Shown here: positions 32,574-44,060 of the stretch, one piece after another
How positions within the stretch are numbered: the first letter of the stretch is position 1
Layout of the letters: each line of letters opens with the position of its first letter
Assembly (NCBI GenBank): GCA_963854835.1
Contig: OY978525.1
Coordinates: forward strand, 115,705,018-115,769,017
From: Megamerina dolium
Taxonomy: Eukaryota; Arthropoda; Insecta; Diptera; Megamerinidae
DNA length: 64,000 bases
Direction of reading: 5' to 3'
Made by a program: the position numbers and the translations under genes
The notes under the pieces: model-generated
What the model was told of the DNA's origin: nothing
Databases searched by the model: none
Seen by the model: the letters and a program-made list of their open reading frames with translations, nothing else

Positions 32574-34001
32574 CTAGTCAAGTCATAAATATTGATACAC
32601 AGAAAAAAATCGACGCCAAATGAAAACGAATTAATATTTGTCAAAACTTTTTTTTTTTTTTTCATTTTATTGGGTTATTCAATGGCTACAAATCGCAGAA
32701 CAACTTATTTGAAATGACTTCAAATTTGCATGCCTTCCAGCACGACTTGAGACAATCTGGCCACTCATCGATCGCGAGATACACTTCAAAAAAGGGAAAA
32801 GGGCTCGCTTCAACGACTCAATATTTACCCTCTAATACGGACCACGACTTGTAATCCAACGGTCTACCAGCTGGCCAAACATCTGTTGATATGAAGTCCG
32901 GAATGTTGTTTTTTTAGCCACAGTTGAGTCGTTTTTACCTTGTGAGCTCGAGCAGAGGCCTCTTTGGATTCTCGGGATGAATTAGGATGTTTCTCTGGAT
33001 GACCGAGCATACATACGATTGTTCTGTTTATTGAACGATTCTTCTACGGTGAAGATTTTCTCGTCAGTAAACAGAATTTCTCTATGAGCGTACCGGCTGC
33101 GTAACGTTTTCGATTTTTGCTTGCGTTTTCCCTCCAATGCGGCCGTAAGCAGGTGCCCAGTGTGTCGCTTGTAAGCGCAGAGTCCCAAATCTTCATGGAC
33201 ATGGAAAGATTTGCGAAAGATTTTCTGTTTTCGCAGCGGTTTTTGTTCGATTCGGTGGATGCCGTAGCTCAGTGGTTAGTGTGTTGGCTTTCTGACCTGT
33301 AGGTCGTGGTTCAATCCCCGGCTGAAGCATAAAAAATTTAATATCGAAAAGATTTTTCTTTCGAACGGTACTCACCTGTCGGCAAGCAATTGGCAATTCT
33401 TCCGGCAGTAACAATTTGCCATGAAAAATCTTCTAAAAAAACTCTGTGACAAAGCTCAGAAAAAGTGATGTCGCAAGAGTTCTGCCGTTCAGAACCGGCT
33501 AAAATATGTAGGTCTCTCTAATACTGTCCAAAATTTTACATGGACAACAATAATGGAAGAGAAGCTCGGCCAGAGAGCCCTTCGGGGCTTTAAGTGCTAC
33601 ATATTTTTTTTTTCCGTCGATTCGATTCTTCACGACTTTGATCACTTTCGGAGTTCTCACAATGCTCGGACGACCGAGTCTTTGACGTTCTCGTACTGCA
33701 CCAGTATCCTCAAAGAACTTCACAGAGCACGAAACACAAAATTGCGAGTGATTCCAAGCGATCGCAACTTCCGAAAAATATCGCCTTTTGCCCATGTTGC
33801 ATTTTAGTGCAACTACAACAATACGATTTTCAATGTCGCCGCATTCCATGATTGTAAACAATTGATGTCAAAAACTTTTTACATGGCAATGAAGCATAAA
33901 TGTCAACTGTCATATCGCATTCAAGATGAAATGGATGCGCCCAATATTGCATTCATAATGAATGCATTTAGTTGTGTATCAATATTTTTGACTTGACTAG
34001 G
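32574..34001 (-). mobile_element. maT/Tc1-like transposon relic with nested SINE
   Basis: Ends share a TIR of about 27 bp (CTAGTCAAGTCA then AAATATTGATACACA), TA at 32572-32573 and 34002-34003. The minus-strand transposase reads KRRYFSEVAIAWN, VKFFEDTGAVRERQRLGRPS and RTPKVIKVVKNRI (33861-33620). The SINE at 33255-33616 interrupts it. It continues YKRHTGHLLTAALEGKRKQK, LFTDEKIFTVEESFNKQNN with the first Asp (about 33080), and RMYARSSRE. A deletion then removes the second and third Asp regions, and only a short C-terminal stretch (NIESLKRALF) follows. The TDEKIFTVEESFNKQ motif points to the DD37D group. Without the other aspartates this is inference. Confidence 0.83.
33255..33616 (+). mobile_element. 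tRNA-derived SINE, copy 5 (type A tail, best preserved head)
   Basis: Plus-strand SINE in the transposon above, with TSD TCGATTCG at 33247-33254 and 33617-33624. The A box TAGCTCAGTGG is at 33265-33275 and the B box GGTTCAATCCC at 33308-33318, a spacing that fits an internal RNA polymerase III promoter. The tRNA-like part ends at CCCCGGC. The body follows (CTTTCGAACGGTACTCACCT, GAACCGGCTAAAATA). The 3' end has the hairpin AGCCC-TTCG-GGGCT at 33576-33589, then an AT-rich tail with a T-run. Confidence 0.94.
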
Positions 34002-34003
34002 TA

Positions 34004-35940
34004 CATTTAATGCTGTAAAAACTCATTGATCTGTTCATATTAAAAAAAAAAAAAAATGTTTTCATATTGCCTATTTCATAGCATTATCTAAGCCAGTAGC
34101 TAATCATCTTAGGTTCATTAAATTGCATTAGAAATCATTAATTTATCCTAATTCCATTTATTCAACATCAACTATGGCCACATAAGTATGCATGTTAGTA
34201 TGTATGTAGATAGAGCAAATTTCATTTATAATATAATTATCTTACCTCCGTAATAATCATAATGGCTCTACAGGTATCTACTTATGGCTCTACTTATACT
34301 CTGAGTATTGTACTAACATGATTACTTTTCGATGAGGGGGAAAAAAAAATGAACTTATAATAAGTAAAAGTTACGCAATGAAATACAATTGCCAATCGCA
34401 AAATTACTAGTTTCACTTTTATTCTTTCTTGTTTCCCCCATCTCACCAAACAAACAAACAAGCAAACAACAAACTAGAAATCTGATTAAAACTTCTTTCT
34501 TTCCTTAAGATCATTTTTCTGCTATTTTCCCTTTTCTGCTAATATAATTTACCAATTCCATCAATATAATTATAAAAGAATTACCAATAAGGAGCAATGA
34601 ATTGTAATAATAATAATAATAAACTTTCTCTTTGCTCAACTTTACTAATTCATTCACATAAATGCATACCCAGAAGCATACGTCTACAGTAAAGTTTATT
34701 CAATGAAAGCCCTGAAATACACATACACTTGCACAAAATATTCCATCAACTGATGAAAATTTGATGCATTCACGCATTTTCATTCAAAAATAGCACCCCC
34801 GCCCCCCCCAGGATATCAGCCAAATGAGGAAAATTGTCAAAAGCTTAGCAGAAGGAAAAAAGAACTTACAACAACCAGGTGGACTAACATAGACAAAAAA
34901 CTAACAAAAAGCCGAACAGGCAACATAGACAAAATAATAGTTAAATGTGAAGAAAAACGACCAAGGCAGCATGGTAATACTTATTTCATTTGGGGCAATA
35001 CTTTAGGGAGTGTGAGAAATCATAGAAGGGAATTATTACACGATGTATGTATAAGAGAGCCTGTAAATATTATTCAAACACAGCACAGCATGTACTCATG
35101 AATACTTGTAATTGTACATGCTTACAACAGGTTTCTCCGACATAACAATAAACCAATACCAAGTCTGCTTGTCTGCTTGTACCGAGAGCCGAATAAGCCA
35201 AGTGATGCGTGAGATGTCGTGCATGTTTTCTACCTAAAATATGAATTTTACTCATTGATCAACTGCATCAACAGCATAACATAGTTACTGTCGTCATTCA
35301 TTATCAACATTATAATGATCATTGTTACTTATCAACAATAATCACCAATATCATTATTATAGTTCTCAAATGTGTTCATACTCAGTGCATAGTTGCAAAA
35401 TTGCGAATGAAATGAAAATGCAATGCATATATGTAGTTACTTAGGCCCCTACAAATACACACAGACACTCGCACATCGACATCTTTGTGTCGCAATATAT
35501 GTTATAAGCACTCAGCAAATGAAAGCTTCTCTATTCATTGTGGAAATTGAATATGATTTTACAGAAAAGTGATTAGAGTCGATTTGAAAATATCTACTCA
35601 AAATGTTGTACCCAAAAGATGCATTTAAAAGGTTCTCGATTGCTTAAAATTTAAATAGAGATATTGATTATCCTGGTGGATTTGGTTCTACTATCGAAAG
35701 CTCGATTTGGTCTAATAAGAATTGAATTATTTTTTCAAAAGATAAGAATTTCCACAATATATATGTATTTTATGGATTAGAAGAATCATACCACCTATCT
35801 GGATCTCTTTTCGTCTCTCAAATCGAATGTTAATTATTTGTTTCGTTGCAAAGCTCTTCTACTACTTTCCTTCTAATAATATCACGCGTTATTTCAAGCA
35901 TATATTTGTGGGGTATGTTCGACATTTCGAGTTCATCAAT
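34004..35940. other. AT-rich non-coding stretch
   Basis: No gene recognised. It holds an A-run at about 34042-34055, a C-rich run at about 34796-34810, ATA/AAT repeats near 34605-34622 and a CAAA repeat near 34449. Short frames have no motif. Confidence 0.5.
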
Positions 35941-35943
35941 AAA

Positions 35944-37425
35944 TTAGCAACCCAATGTGGACATCCTCCTGCTTGCTAATTCAGGACACTGGCACACTAT
36001 GTCCACCGCTGCCTCTAACTCTACCATGCATAATTTGCAAATATCAGCATCGTCCCCTTCAACAAGATCCATCTTGCTGATGTGGTACCTGAAATTGCCA
36101 TGCCCAGTTATTAATGCAGTCAACCAGCCTAGAGTTAACCACCCTAGACTGAGAGCCCTCCCCGATTCACGGCCCTTTAATAGCCTCAACGAAGCTTTTG
36201 CCTGTCTACAAGTGCATTAGTTATCCCTTATCGTGAGATGGAGTTTCTTTATCCACTCTTCGACCTTTGCCTTTACCGTCCCGTTGCTAAGAGCAATTAC
36301 TGGTTCCGGTCCATAAAACTCAATTTCAGATCCTTGTCTAGCCAAGGTGTATGCAGCTTCATTTTGTGCTATATATATATATATGTGTCCCTTCACCCAC
36401 ATAAGAGTAATCGCATTACTACGAACACACCCATTAAGTTTCTGAACACATTCGAATGTCAACTTAGAAGATACCGTAGATTGTTGCAGTCGCCTGACCA
36501 CCGCCTGGATATCGAGTGCTAGCAAGATTTTCTTACCTTGAACCTTCCAGTCCATCCAGTAGATCGTCTAGTGCATTCATTAAACCAAGCATTTCTGCTT
36601 AATAGACCGCTACTTATCTTCCCAGATTCAGAGTGCATGTCAGTCCCAACTCTTTAGAGAAGATTCCAGCACTCCCCCCCCCCCTGCCATCCATTAATGA
36701 GCCATCAGTGAAAATACTGATGTCATTTTCCTCACATACATCAAGTGTGAAGCCGTCTTCAATGAGTGTTCTGTGTGACTTTCCAGTCATCTTTCGCCTA
36801 CCCATTCCTTCCTTTGGCAATTCAGCCTCCTTTACATTGCTATATAACAGTGATAGGATGCTCCTGTGCCGTATCTCCGTGCCGAATCCATACCAATTAT
36901 TGGCTGACTTCAGACGTAATGCTGTTAATGCCGCCGACTTCATAAGTTCACGTAAGTCCAACGGCAGCAGCCCCAGAAAGACTTCCAATGCTTCTACTGG
37001 GGTCGTCCGAATAACTCCGGTAATCCCAATACAAGCCATTCTAACTTGCTTTTCGCGGTCTTTTGGGTGACCTTAGGCCACCAGACCACCGCAGCATATG
37101 CTATTAAGGGTCTTACCATCGTTGTGTAGATTCAGTGCATGTGGGGAGTAATACCCCAAATGAGACCGAACGCTCTCTTACACTGATGCAATACCCGCTT
37201 TCCCTTCTAGATCTTGTCATGGACGTGACTATTCCAATTCAGATTGTTATCCAAGATGACACCTAGATACTTTACTTCCTTGAAGACGTTGATGTTCGAT
37301 GCAAAAAGCCTAAGGGGTCTATTGTTAGCCCTTTTAGTAAAGAGTACTGTTTTCGACTTACTACCATTTACAGAGAGTCCTTGTAATTTATTCAGGAACC
37401 ACAATATGAAATTTACGTACAATTA
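35944..37425 (-). pseudogene. 5'-truncated LINE with C-terminal RNase H (I/R1/LOA-type)
   Basis: The minus strand, right to left. The end of the reverse transcriptase reads QGLSVNGSKSKTVLFTKR then FKEVKYLGVILDNNLNWNSH (37422-37207). The post-polymerase region reads GLIWGITPHM and VRPLIAYAAVVWWP, then after a frameshift ITGVIRTTPVEALEVFLGL (about 37020-36965). RNase H starts with ISIFTDGSLMDGRG, whose Asp is a catalytic residue (about 36717). LLALDIQAVVRRLQ is the second Asp region (about 36520), then ITLMWVKGH. The tail reads ALITGHGNFRYHISKM, then CKLCMVELEAAVDIVCQC, a CCHC-like motif in which the expected His is Asp. There are about three frame breaks and a few stops. It ends near 35944 and its 5' end is cut at about 37425. 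Confidence 0.85.
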
Positions 37426-37664
37426 ATTTATTTAGATCAATTCGATTTACGTCATTACTAATCCAGACTACAATTATTGGGATTTGTCTTTTGTTCTTTG
37501 AGATAGGAATCAATTTATGGAAATATATCTACTAATCTCAAAGTAGCCATGAAAAAGGTTACTTCACATGACTTCCAAATTTCTTCTTCTTCTTCCATTA
37601 TTAGTATGGAGCAGCTGGATTACGATGCAATGGCTTTATCTTCAGAAGTCGTGTTCAACAAAAT

Positions 37665-38395
37665 GTTTCACTTAATCATTTCATTACTCTAGGACCGATT
37701 TGTGGACAATCATGAGATTATTTATAAACTTTCATGTGATTTTGAGTCCATTTTGTATGGTAGCCTTCTTAAGGCGTAAAGATAGGGATTAATTATATTG
37801 AGAAAAAATATTTAATAGTAAAAATTAATGGGGGTCAGTCATATGTTTTACTCCTTTCAAAGAAGTTAATCTTTTCAGTGCTCTAAGTCCCATTCGCGGG
37901 CAATTATAAGATTATTTACAAATTTTAATATGATTTTGATTAAATTTTTTTATGGCAACCTCCTTAAGGAGTAAAGATAGGGAGTAAGTATATTCAGAAA
38001 AAATATTTAATAGTAAAAATTAAGGGGGGTCGGTTATATGTCTTACTCCTTTAAAGGCAGTTAATCATCTCATCGTTCAAAGACCATTTCATGAGCAATT
38101 ATAACATTATTTTTAGATTTTCATGTGATTTTGAATCAATTTTGTAAGGTATCCTCTTTAAGGAGTGAAGCTAAGGAGTAAGTATATTGAGAAAAAATAT
38201 ATAATAGTATATATTAATGGTTTCGGTTAAGGTTATTTATAGATTATCATGTGATTTTGAGTCAATTTTGAATTTTTGCCTCCTTAGGAGTAAAGGTAGA
38301 GGGTAAGTATATTAAAGAAAAATGTTTAAAGGTAAAAATTATTGTGGGTCGGTCATATATTTTACTCCTTTAAAGGCACTCTAGGAGAGTTTAAA
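37665..38395. repeat. Tandem repeat, ~195-bp unit, four copies
   Basis: Four diverged copies. The anchor ATTTTGA.T.AATTTT occurs near 37740, 37932, 38129 and 38257, giving spacings of about 192, 197 and 128 bp; the last unit lacks about 65 bp. Other shared blocks are CTCCTTAAGGAGTAAAGATA, GAAAAAATATTTAATAGTAA and TTTACTCCTTTAAAGG. No coding potential. The origin is unknown. Confidence 0.88.
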
Positions 38396-38399
38396 GCAA

Positions 38400-40374
38400 G
38401 ATTTTAAAAATCGTCGATTTTGTTGCTCCATCTCTCTAATGGTTCGAGGTAGGCAATTAGTATGTTAAATAATAATATTGGGGAGAAAAAAAAAATGCCT
38501 ATTAATTCCGCATTTACCCCTCTAGGGATGATTCTGGGTATTTTAAGGAAAATTAAATATTTCATAATTTTTTTTTTTGTTTTTTTTTATGAAATAAGGA
38601 ATGTGACGGATTAGGATTAGGAATGAAAGCAAAACAACTCAGGACAAAAATTCAACTGTTTGACAAGCTCTTTTTGTTTTTCGTGTGACTATGATATGTA
38701 CAAGATTATATTTGATCATTATTGCAAAATTGTATTGTGCTATCCTTCAAGAAGACAGGAAAGTCAATTATGAGAATTAAATTTCGTTTATTTGAACAAA
38801 TTTATAATAATTTTTAATTGCAAAAAATCTATAATCGAGCTAATTATTTTTATTTCATCACAATTCGTTCATAACTGTTAAAAAAACAAAATCAGAAAAA
38901 AAAATTTTTATAAATTACGATAATCACTTTCATATTCATAAGAGATTAATATGCTCAGATTTTCTGACAAGTTAATGATTTAATCACAAATTGTTTAAGA
39001 AATACTTTACACAATATATTGTGTTAAAAATTTCAATGATTTAATCAAACACAAAAATCTTTAATTTAAACTGAAAAGACAAGTGTTATAAAACACTAAT
39101 TAAGACACCCAATTAATCCAACAGTAACTCCTTTAAGATACACATACAGGCATACATCATAATTTATTGTATTACTACAACAATGACTATTGGTCATAAT
39201 AAAATCTCCAAACAACAAGAAATCGCCGTCAACGAATAATACTAATAATGATACAACAACATCGTACATACAAGTACAACAAGTTTGAGTACAACTAATT
39301 AAATTTTGCTCTGAGCAAGTACCATATGTATTCGTGTATGGTACATGAGTAGTACCAATACTCGCAAACACCAAGATCTACTTGTAAGTATTGTGATAGT
39401 GGCAAAAAAAAAAACGGCATAAAATTATTATAAAATTTAATAACTATGAATTACTAGACTTATATGCAACGAGACAGTATATTACTATCTATCTATGGTA
39501 GTGCAACAGTTTAGAGCTGAGAATGAAATTCAACTAATGCCAACGGCAAGTTAAATGATCACAAATCATTTTTTATTGCACTTGCCACAACAATAACAAC
39601 AACAACAACAACAATTTTGCGACGCGTCAAATCAACTGAAATGTGTTCGTTACTGTTGCTCTTACAGCTACTGTTGCTTTTACTTCGATTTGCCACACCA
39701 TTCTAATGGTTGGTCAGCTCTTACTACTCCTACTCCTATTTGAATGGCGCCTAATCTTAAATCAACGTTCTTCAGCGCACATAATTAGCGGCTTTTTATA
39801 TTAGCTGCAAGCGATATGATATCGTATGTACTCTTAGCTTGGTCGACTTTTGCGCACATACATATGTATGTCCGACCATATTCCAAATAAGCTTGACATG
39901 AAACTTAAGTAGAGTCATATGCACGTATGTATAACATACTTTATAATCAACCAACTGCACTGGACAGCGATTTCTATGAAACTGTGATGTTTTTTTTTTT
40001 TTGCTGTTTGCTGTCCATCTCATTTTTATTTTCTCAATATCAAGTTGCATCGTGGGTGCATATTCAAGCAGCACGCATAAATATAAGCATAATATCTAAA
40101 CACATAAATATATACGTGTGTGTGTGTGTATTTTTTTTACTCAAAAGGCAATAATAAATATGTTAGAAATTCTGTTAAACAAAAAATGAAATCAAGCAGA
40201 ACGCATAACAACTAGTGATGCTAAGCGAAGATGTTAACGGTGTTGAATTTAACACCTTTGGCATATTTTTATGAGAATATATACAATATATTTATATATA
40301 CAGTGAACGGTTTTATGATTGTTGACTGATCGGTTAGGGTGTATTATATTTATATTTATATGTTATATATAACT
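38400..40374. other. AT-rich non-coding stretch
   Basis: No gene recognised. T-runs lie near 38568-38590, a CAA array at about 39590-39615, T-runs near 39990 and a TG array near 40116-40128. Confidence 0.5.
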
Positions 40375-40378
40375 ATTA

Positions 40379-40913
40379 GGTCAGTCCATAAATTCGTGCG
40401 TTATTTTTTTGAATAGTTTCACAGTAGCCGCTTTTTGCGTACTTGATCTGCTAGAACAACACCAGATGATCACAGTTGATTATTAATGCCATCAAATTAT
40501 CCAAACTGAATGAAACAGTTGAAAAATATCGACCATCTTTAGACACATAGACGCAAAGTTTTGTTTCACCACGACAATGCAAGGACCGCATACCGCAAGA
40601 CAGACCTTAGCTGCCGAGCTGAACGAGCTCGGATGGGAGCTAATGCCGCATCCACCACCACTCTCTGGATATTGCATCGTGCGATTGTCACCTTTTCCGT
40701 GGACTTCAGTCCCATTTAAGTAATAAGAACTACATCTCAAAAGAAGCTATACTAAGGGATATCGACGCGTAATTTGGCACCAAGGATAAACATTGGGAAG
40801 AGACATTGTAGATAATGCAGGAAAATATATTATTTCTTCATAAATACTGAAAACTTTTTTTTTTATTTATTTCAAAACCACCTAAGAAAAACGCACGAAC
40901 TTATGGACTGACC
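40379..40913 (+). mobile_element. Internally deleted mariner with 22-bp TIRs
   Basis: 535-bp element with TIRs GGTCAGTCCATAA(A/G)TTCGTGCG and TA at 40377-40378 and 40914-40915. The plus strand from about 40550 keeps the second catalytic motif (VLFHHDNAR, about 40560-40586), then AAELNELGWELMPHP (about 40611-40655). The third-Asp motif is scrambled, and the last part is recognisable only across frames (ISKEAILRDI). The first ~60 percent of the transposase is absent. A minus-strand frame over the same bases (40492-40740) is a shadow. Confidence 0.82.
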
Positions 40914-41087
40914 TAAAATTTGGTGCAGCTCTTGCAATGAGATTCTTCCAATGCACACTGGAATTTCTTGTATGGAGAGAATGGACAAAATTTAATTATA
41001 TTTTTAAATGAAATTAAATTCATGTTGAAGAATTTTGATCGTTAGCTTGTGTAAAATATTACCATTGTGCTGGAACTAGAAAATATA

Positions 41088-41798
41088 GGTGTACAAATAA
41101 ATTCTGTCATGTTTTTCATGAATTACATCTTTATTAAAAAACGACATGTTACAAAGCTTAATAATCGAAATATTTCACTATTACTATTTATAGTTTTTTG
41201 CGATTTATCGGATAGATGATGGAGCCCCTTGCTATAGAAACTTGATGGTGTTGAGGCAAAATAGGTTATCGAACCATTTTTGCACTTCTTCAATTTTGGA
41301 GAAACGCTAATCTGCTAAATAAGACTGCATTGATGATGAATAAGTGGTAGTCGGGGAAGGAGCCAAGTATGGAGAATACGCCACATGCTGAAGAACTATC
41401 CAGGCTAAGAAGAAGATGAGTTCCTGAGTTGATATCGCAGTACGCACCGGTACGTGAGTCATTCTTAAGGCAAAAATTATTGTTACGAAATCTTGCAAAA
41501 CATCTTTGTAATATTCTAAGATTCATATAATTTTCATCCAAGATCGAATTAAACAATTTCACAGCTTCAGCAGTAATTTTTTTGAAAACAGAATAAATTA
41601 TGATGACGTGAATGTTGCTTATCAACCTACCATCTCTTATAAAATTGAGACATACTGAATGACAGCTTGTAAACGACTGAAACTTATGTCATACAAACAG
41701 AAATTATTAAGCTACGCAAAATGGCGAGCGAAGTGGATGCGATTAAGTATGTTTTTTAATGCAACCAACAATACATGACAGAATTTATTTGTATGAGT
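41088..41798 (-). mobile_element. Deletion-derived mariner, family F copy 1
   Basis: 711-bp element with TIRs GTACAAATAAATTCTGTCAT (left) and CATACAAATAAATTCTGTCA (right, minus strand). The minus strand keeps an N-terminal region (TAEAVKLFNSILDENYMN, RCFARFRNNNFCLKNDSRTG) that is fused directly to a region just before the third-Asp motif (VLQHVAYSPYLAPSP in an overlapping frame). The first and second catalytic Asp regions are deleted. The same fusion is present in the copy at 50136-50828, so this is a non-autonomous family and not a one-off deletion. Confidence 0.85.
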
Positions 41799-41805
41799 TA
41801 TAAGT

Positions 41806-42420
41806 GTGACTCTTATCCGATTCCGCTCATTTTCTAGAACTCGTTCATTATACGATTCATTATACTCGTTCATTACGATTATAATCGTAAGTGCTGAATT
41901 TCAGCTTGCTAAATCTTTATTTTTAATGTGCAAAATGTGAAAGCACACATACGGTAGTTTGTGCTTGTATGAAAGGTAGGAGTAACTTTTCATCCGATAA
42001 AGTCCATTTTAGCATATGTCAATTAATTAGAAAATTTGAATGTCCATACCGAATTTCAACGTAATAACATCGATTTTTCGTCCACATTGACTCCAAACAC
42101 ACATTCATTTACATACTTTTCTATGGGAGGTAGGCGTTCTTTTCAACCGATTACGCCCATTTTCTATAATCTTCACTCTGTAATCCAACAAATTTGATAT
42201 GCCAAGTTTCAGTGCGATAACGTTAAATTTTCGTGCGTAACGTATGAAATCACATGCGTCAAAACATATTTTTATAAGAGAGGTATGCTTGATTTTTCGC
42301 CGATCACTCATATTTTCTAATATATTACTTTTGTGATAAGATTAACTTCAAATACCAAAACTTAATGTGACAGCTTTTGTATTTTCTCATACAAAGTGGT
42401 GAGAAAATACATTTACAACA
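41806..42420. repeat. Degenerate tandem repeat, ~145-175-bp unit, four copies
   Basis: Four copies of a unit with two recurring blocks. One resembles TTTTCAACCGATTACGCCCA (near 41825, 41992, 42141, 42294). The other resembles GCCAAGTTTCAGTGCGATAA (best at 42199, degenerate in the others). Units are strongly diverged. They resemble in style the GGGCGTGG-containing repeats at 51000-51950, but I cannot confirm homology by eye. Confidence 0.65.
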
Positions 42421-42756
42421 TATGTGAAGTAGGCATAAATTTCACCTGAATTCACCCATGCACGAAAATAGTGGTGAAAATAATTGTGAATGGTGAAAAT
42501 AGTTTTATATATCAATTTTCACCTCGTTCGCTCTATAATTATGACAATTGCCATGTGAACAGACAAATAGACGTAGCTAAATTGACTAAAGAATTTCACA
42601 AATAGAGTTGACTCAAGGAAGACGAAAAAGACTCAGAGTAGTTGTTATGAGTCTATACAAATTTTTCACAAAATAGTTCCAATATTTTCGGAACTTACAC
42701 TTTGAGGCGTGCACAGTTTTATATGCAGCATAATTTGAAGCTACAGTCTATAATAA

Positions 42757-44058
42757 AGGGTTATCCATTTTGCGGTTTCAAAAGTAAATGTAAATAAAAC
42801 ACATATAAAATATTTTTTATCATGATATTTCTTTTTTATTATAAAGTTTGAACGTTGATATTATGTGTGAAATAATACATCATTTAAATGACCACCACGC
42901 GAATTGTTGCAAGCATCGATTCTTTTGAGGTAATTTTCGACCACTTTTTGACACATATTGGGTGGTATCTCAGACATAACGTGACGAATGTTGGTTTTTA
43001 GGTGCTCAAGAGTTAAAGGTTTATCTGCATAAACACGGTCTTTCGCGTAGCCCCACAAAAAAAAGTCAAGCGGTGTCAAATCGCATGATCTTGGTGGCCA
43101 CTTGATATCGCCACGACGAGAAATTACACGGCCAGAAAATTTCTCTTGCAATAAAGCCATATTTGCTCCAGTTGTGTGGCATGTGGCACCGTCTTATTGA
43201 AACCACATATTCTCTAAGTCGTATTCTTCAATAGCAGGCAAAAAAAAGTCGGTTATCATATGACCATAACGCTCCGAATTGACGGTGACAGTCGTTCCAT
43301 CGTCGTTTTCGAAGAAGTAAGGTCCAATCACACCTCCGGACCAAAGAGCGCACCAAGCAGTGACTTTTTGTGGATGTAGTGGCCTCTCTTCAATTACTTG
43401 AGGATTCTCAGAACCCCAAATACGACAATTTTGTTTGTTCACATACCCACCGAGTGAGAAATGTGCTTCGTCGCTGAAGAAAATTTTGTTCGAAAAATCG
43501 CCGTCCACCGCCTGTTGTTCAAGCACCCATTCGACGTATCTACGACGTTGTGAATGGTCAGCTGGCTTCAGTGGTTGTGTGAGCTGGATTTTATATGGGT
43601 GTAAGTGTAGATCCAAATGCAAAATACGCCATAATGTGCCGTAAGACAGTCCTAATTCCTGAGAACGACAAGGAATCGACACATTCGGGTCTTCGGCAAC
43701 ACTTTCACTTACAGCAGCGATATTTTCGGTGGTACGAGCGAAACGATGATGCACAGGCCTTACAATATTTGTAACCGATCCAGTCTCTTCATATTTCTTC
43801 ACAATTTTGCCAATTGCTTGCTTAGTTGGACGATTATGTAAACCATAATCTCCTCTTAAAGCACGATATGTGGCTGTGGCAGAATCACCATTTTTGTAGT
43901 AGGTTTTTACAATTTTAATGCGTTGTGCGATAGTTAAGCGATCCATTTTCGCAAATGTCAGACTTTGAACTGAAAAAGAAAGAAATTGTTTTAACAACTC
44001 AGTTTGACAGATGTCGAATTCTAGCCCTATACTTTTGAAACCGCGAAATGGATAACCC
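42757..44058 (-). mobile_element. Nearly intact DD41D (rosa-type) mariner
   Basis: 1.3-kb element with long TIRs (GGGTTATCCATTT(T/C)GCGGTT, continuing TCAAAAGTA) and TA at 42754-42755 and 44059-44060. It contains one transposase reading frame on the minus strand (42861-43946) interrupted by one nonsense codon. It is the best preserved transposon in the window and probably the most recent DNA-transposon insertion here. The exact first base is uncertain by 1-2 nt because of local T/A richness. Confidence 0.93.
42861..43946 (-). pseudogene. DD41D mariner transposase with a single in-frame stop
   Basis: Cut-and-paste transposase that would act on its own TIRs in the nucleus. I choose the start at MDRLTIAQRIKIVKTYYKNG; an upstream Met at 43997 adds 17 residues that look untranslated. 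Residues 1-110 hold the paired DNA-binding helices (SATATYRALRGDYG, RPTKQAIGKIVKKYEETG). SNKIFFSDEAHFSLGG contains the first catalytic Asp (about residue 154), and GGVIGPYFFEND follows. Residue 251 is a TAA stop (43194-43196) exactly where this family has Gln (MWFQ-stop-DGATCHT), a one-base CAA-to-TAA change. After it the frame continues with the second Asp (DGATCHT, residue 252), and the third Asp (CDLTPLDFFLWGY) lies 41 residues later. It ends GGHLNDVLFHT. Total 361 codons, about the length of a full mariner transposase. No frameshift was found. Confidence 0.93.
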
Positions 44059-44060
44059 TA

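Noticed and set aside
33265..33320. Candidate true tRNA gene
   Set aside because: A and B boxes are present, but a proper acceptor stem does not form and the segment continues into a repeated SINE body with TSDs.
33193..33414. Minus-strand frame IEPRPTGQKANTLTTELRHP, also seen at 52737-52997 on the plus strand
   Set aside because: This peptide recurs only because it is the SINE head and body read in frame; it marks the SINE and is not a gene.
36633..37070. 145-codon plus-strand frame
   Set aside because: It is the antisense shadow of the RNase H LINE on the minus strand.
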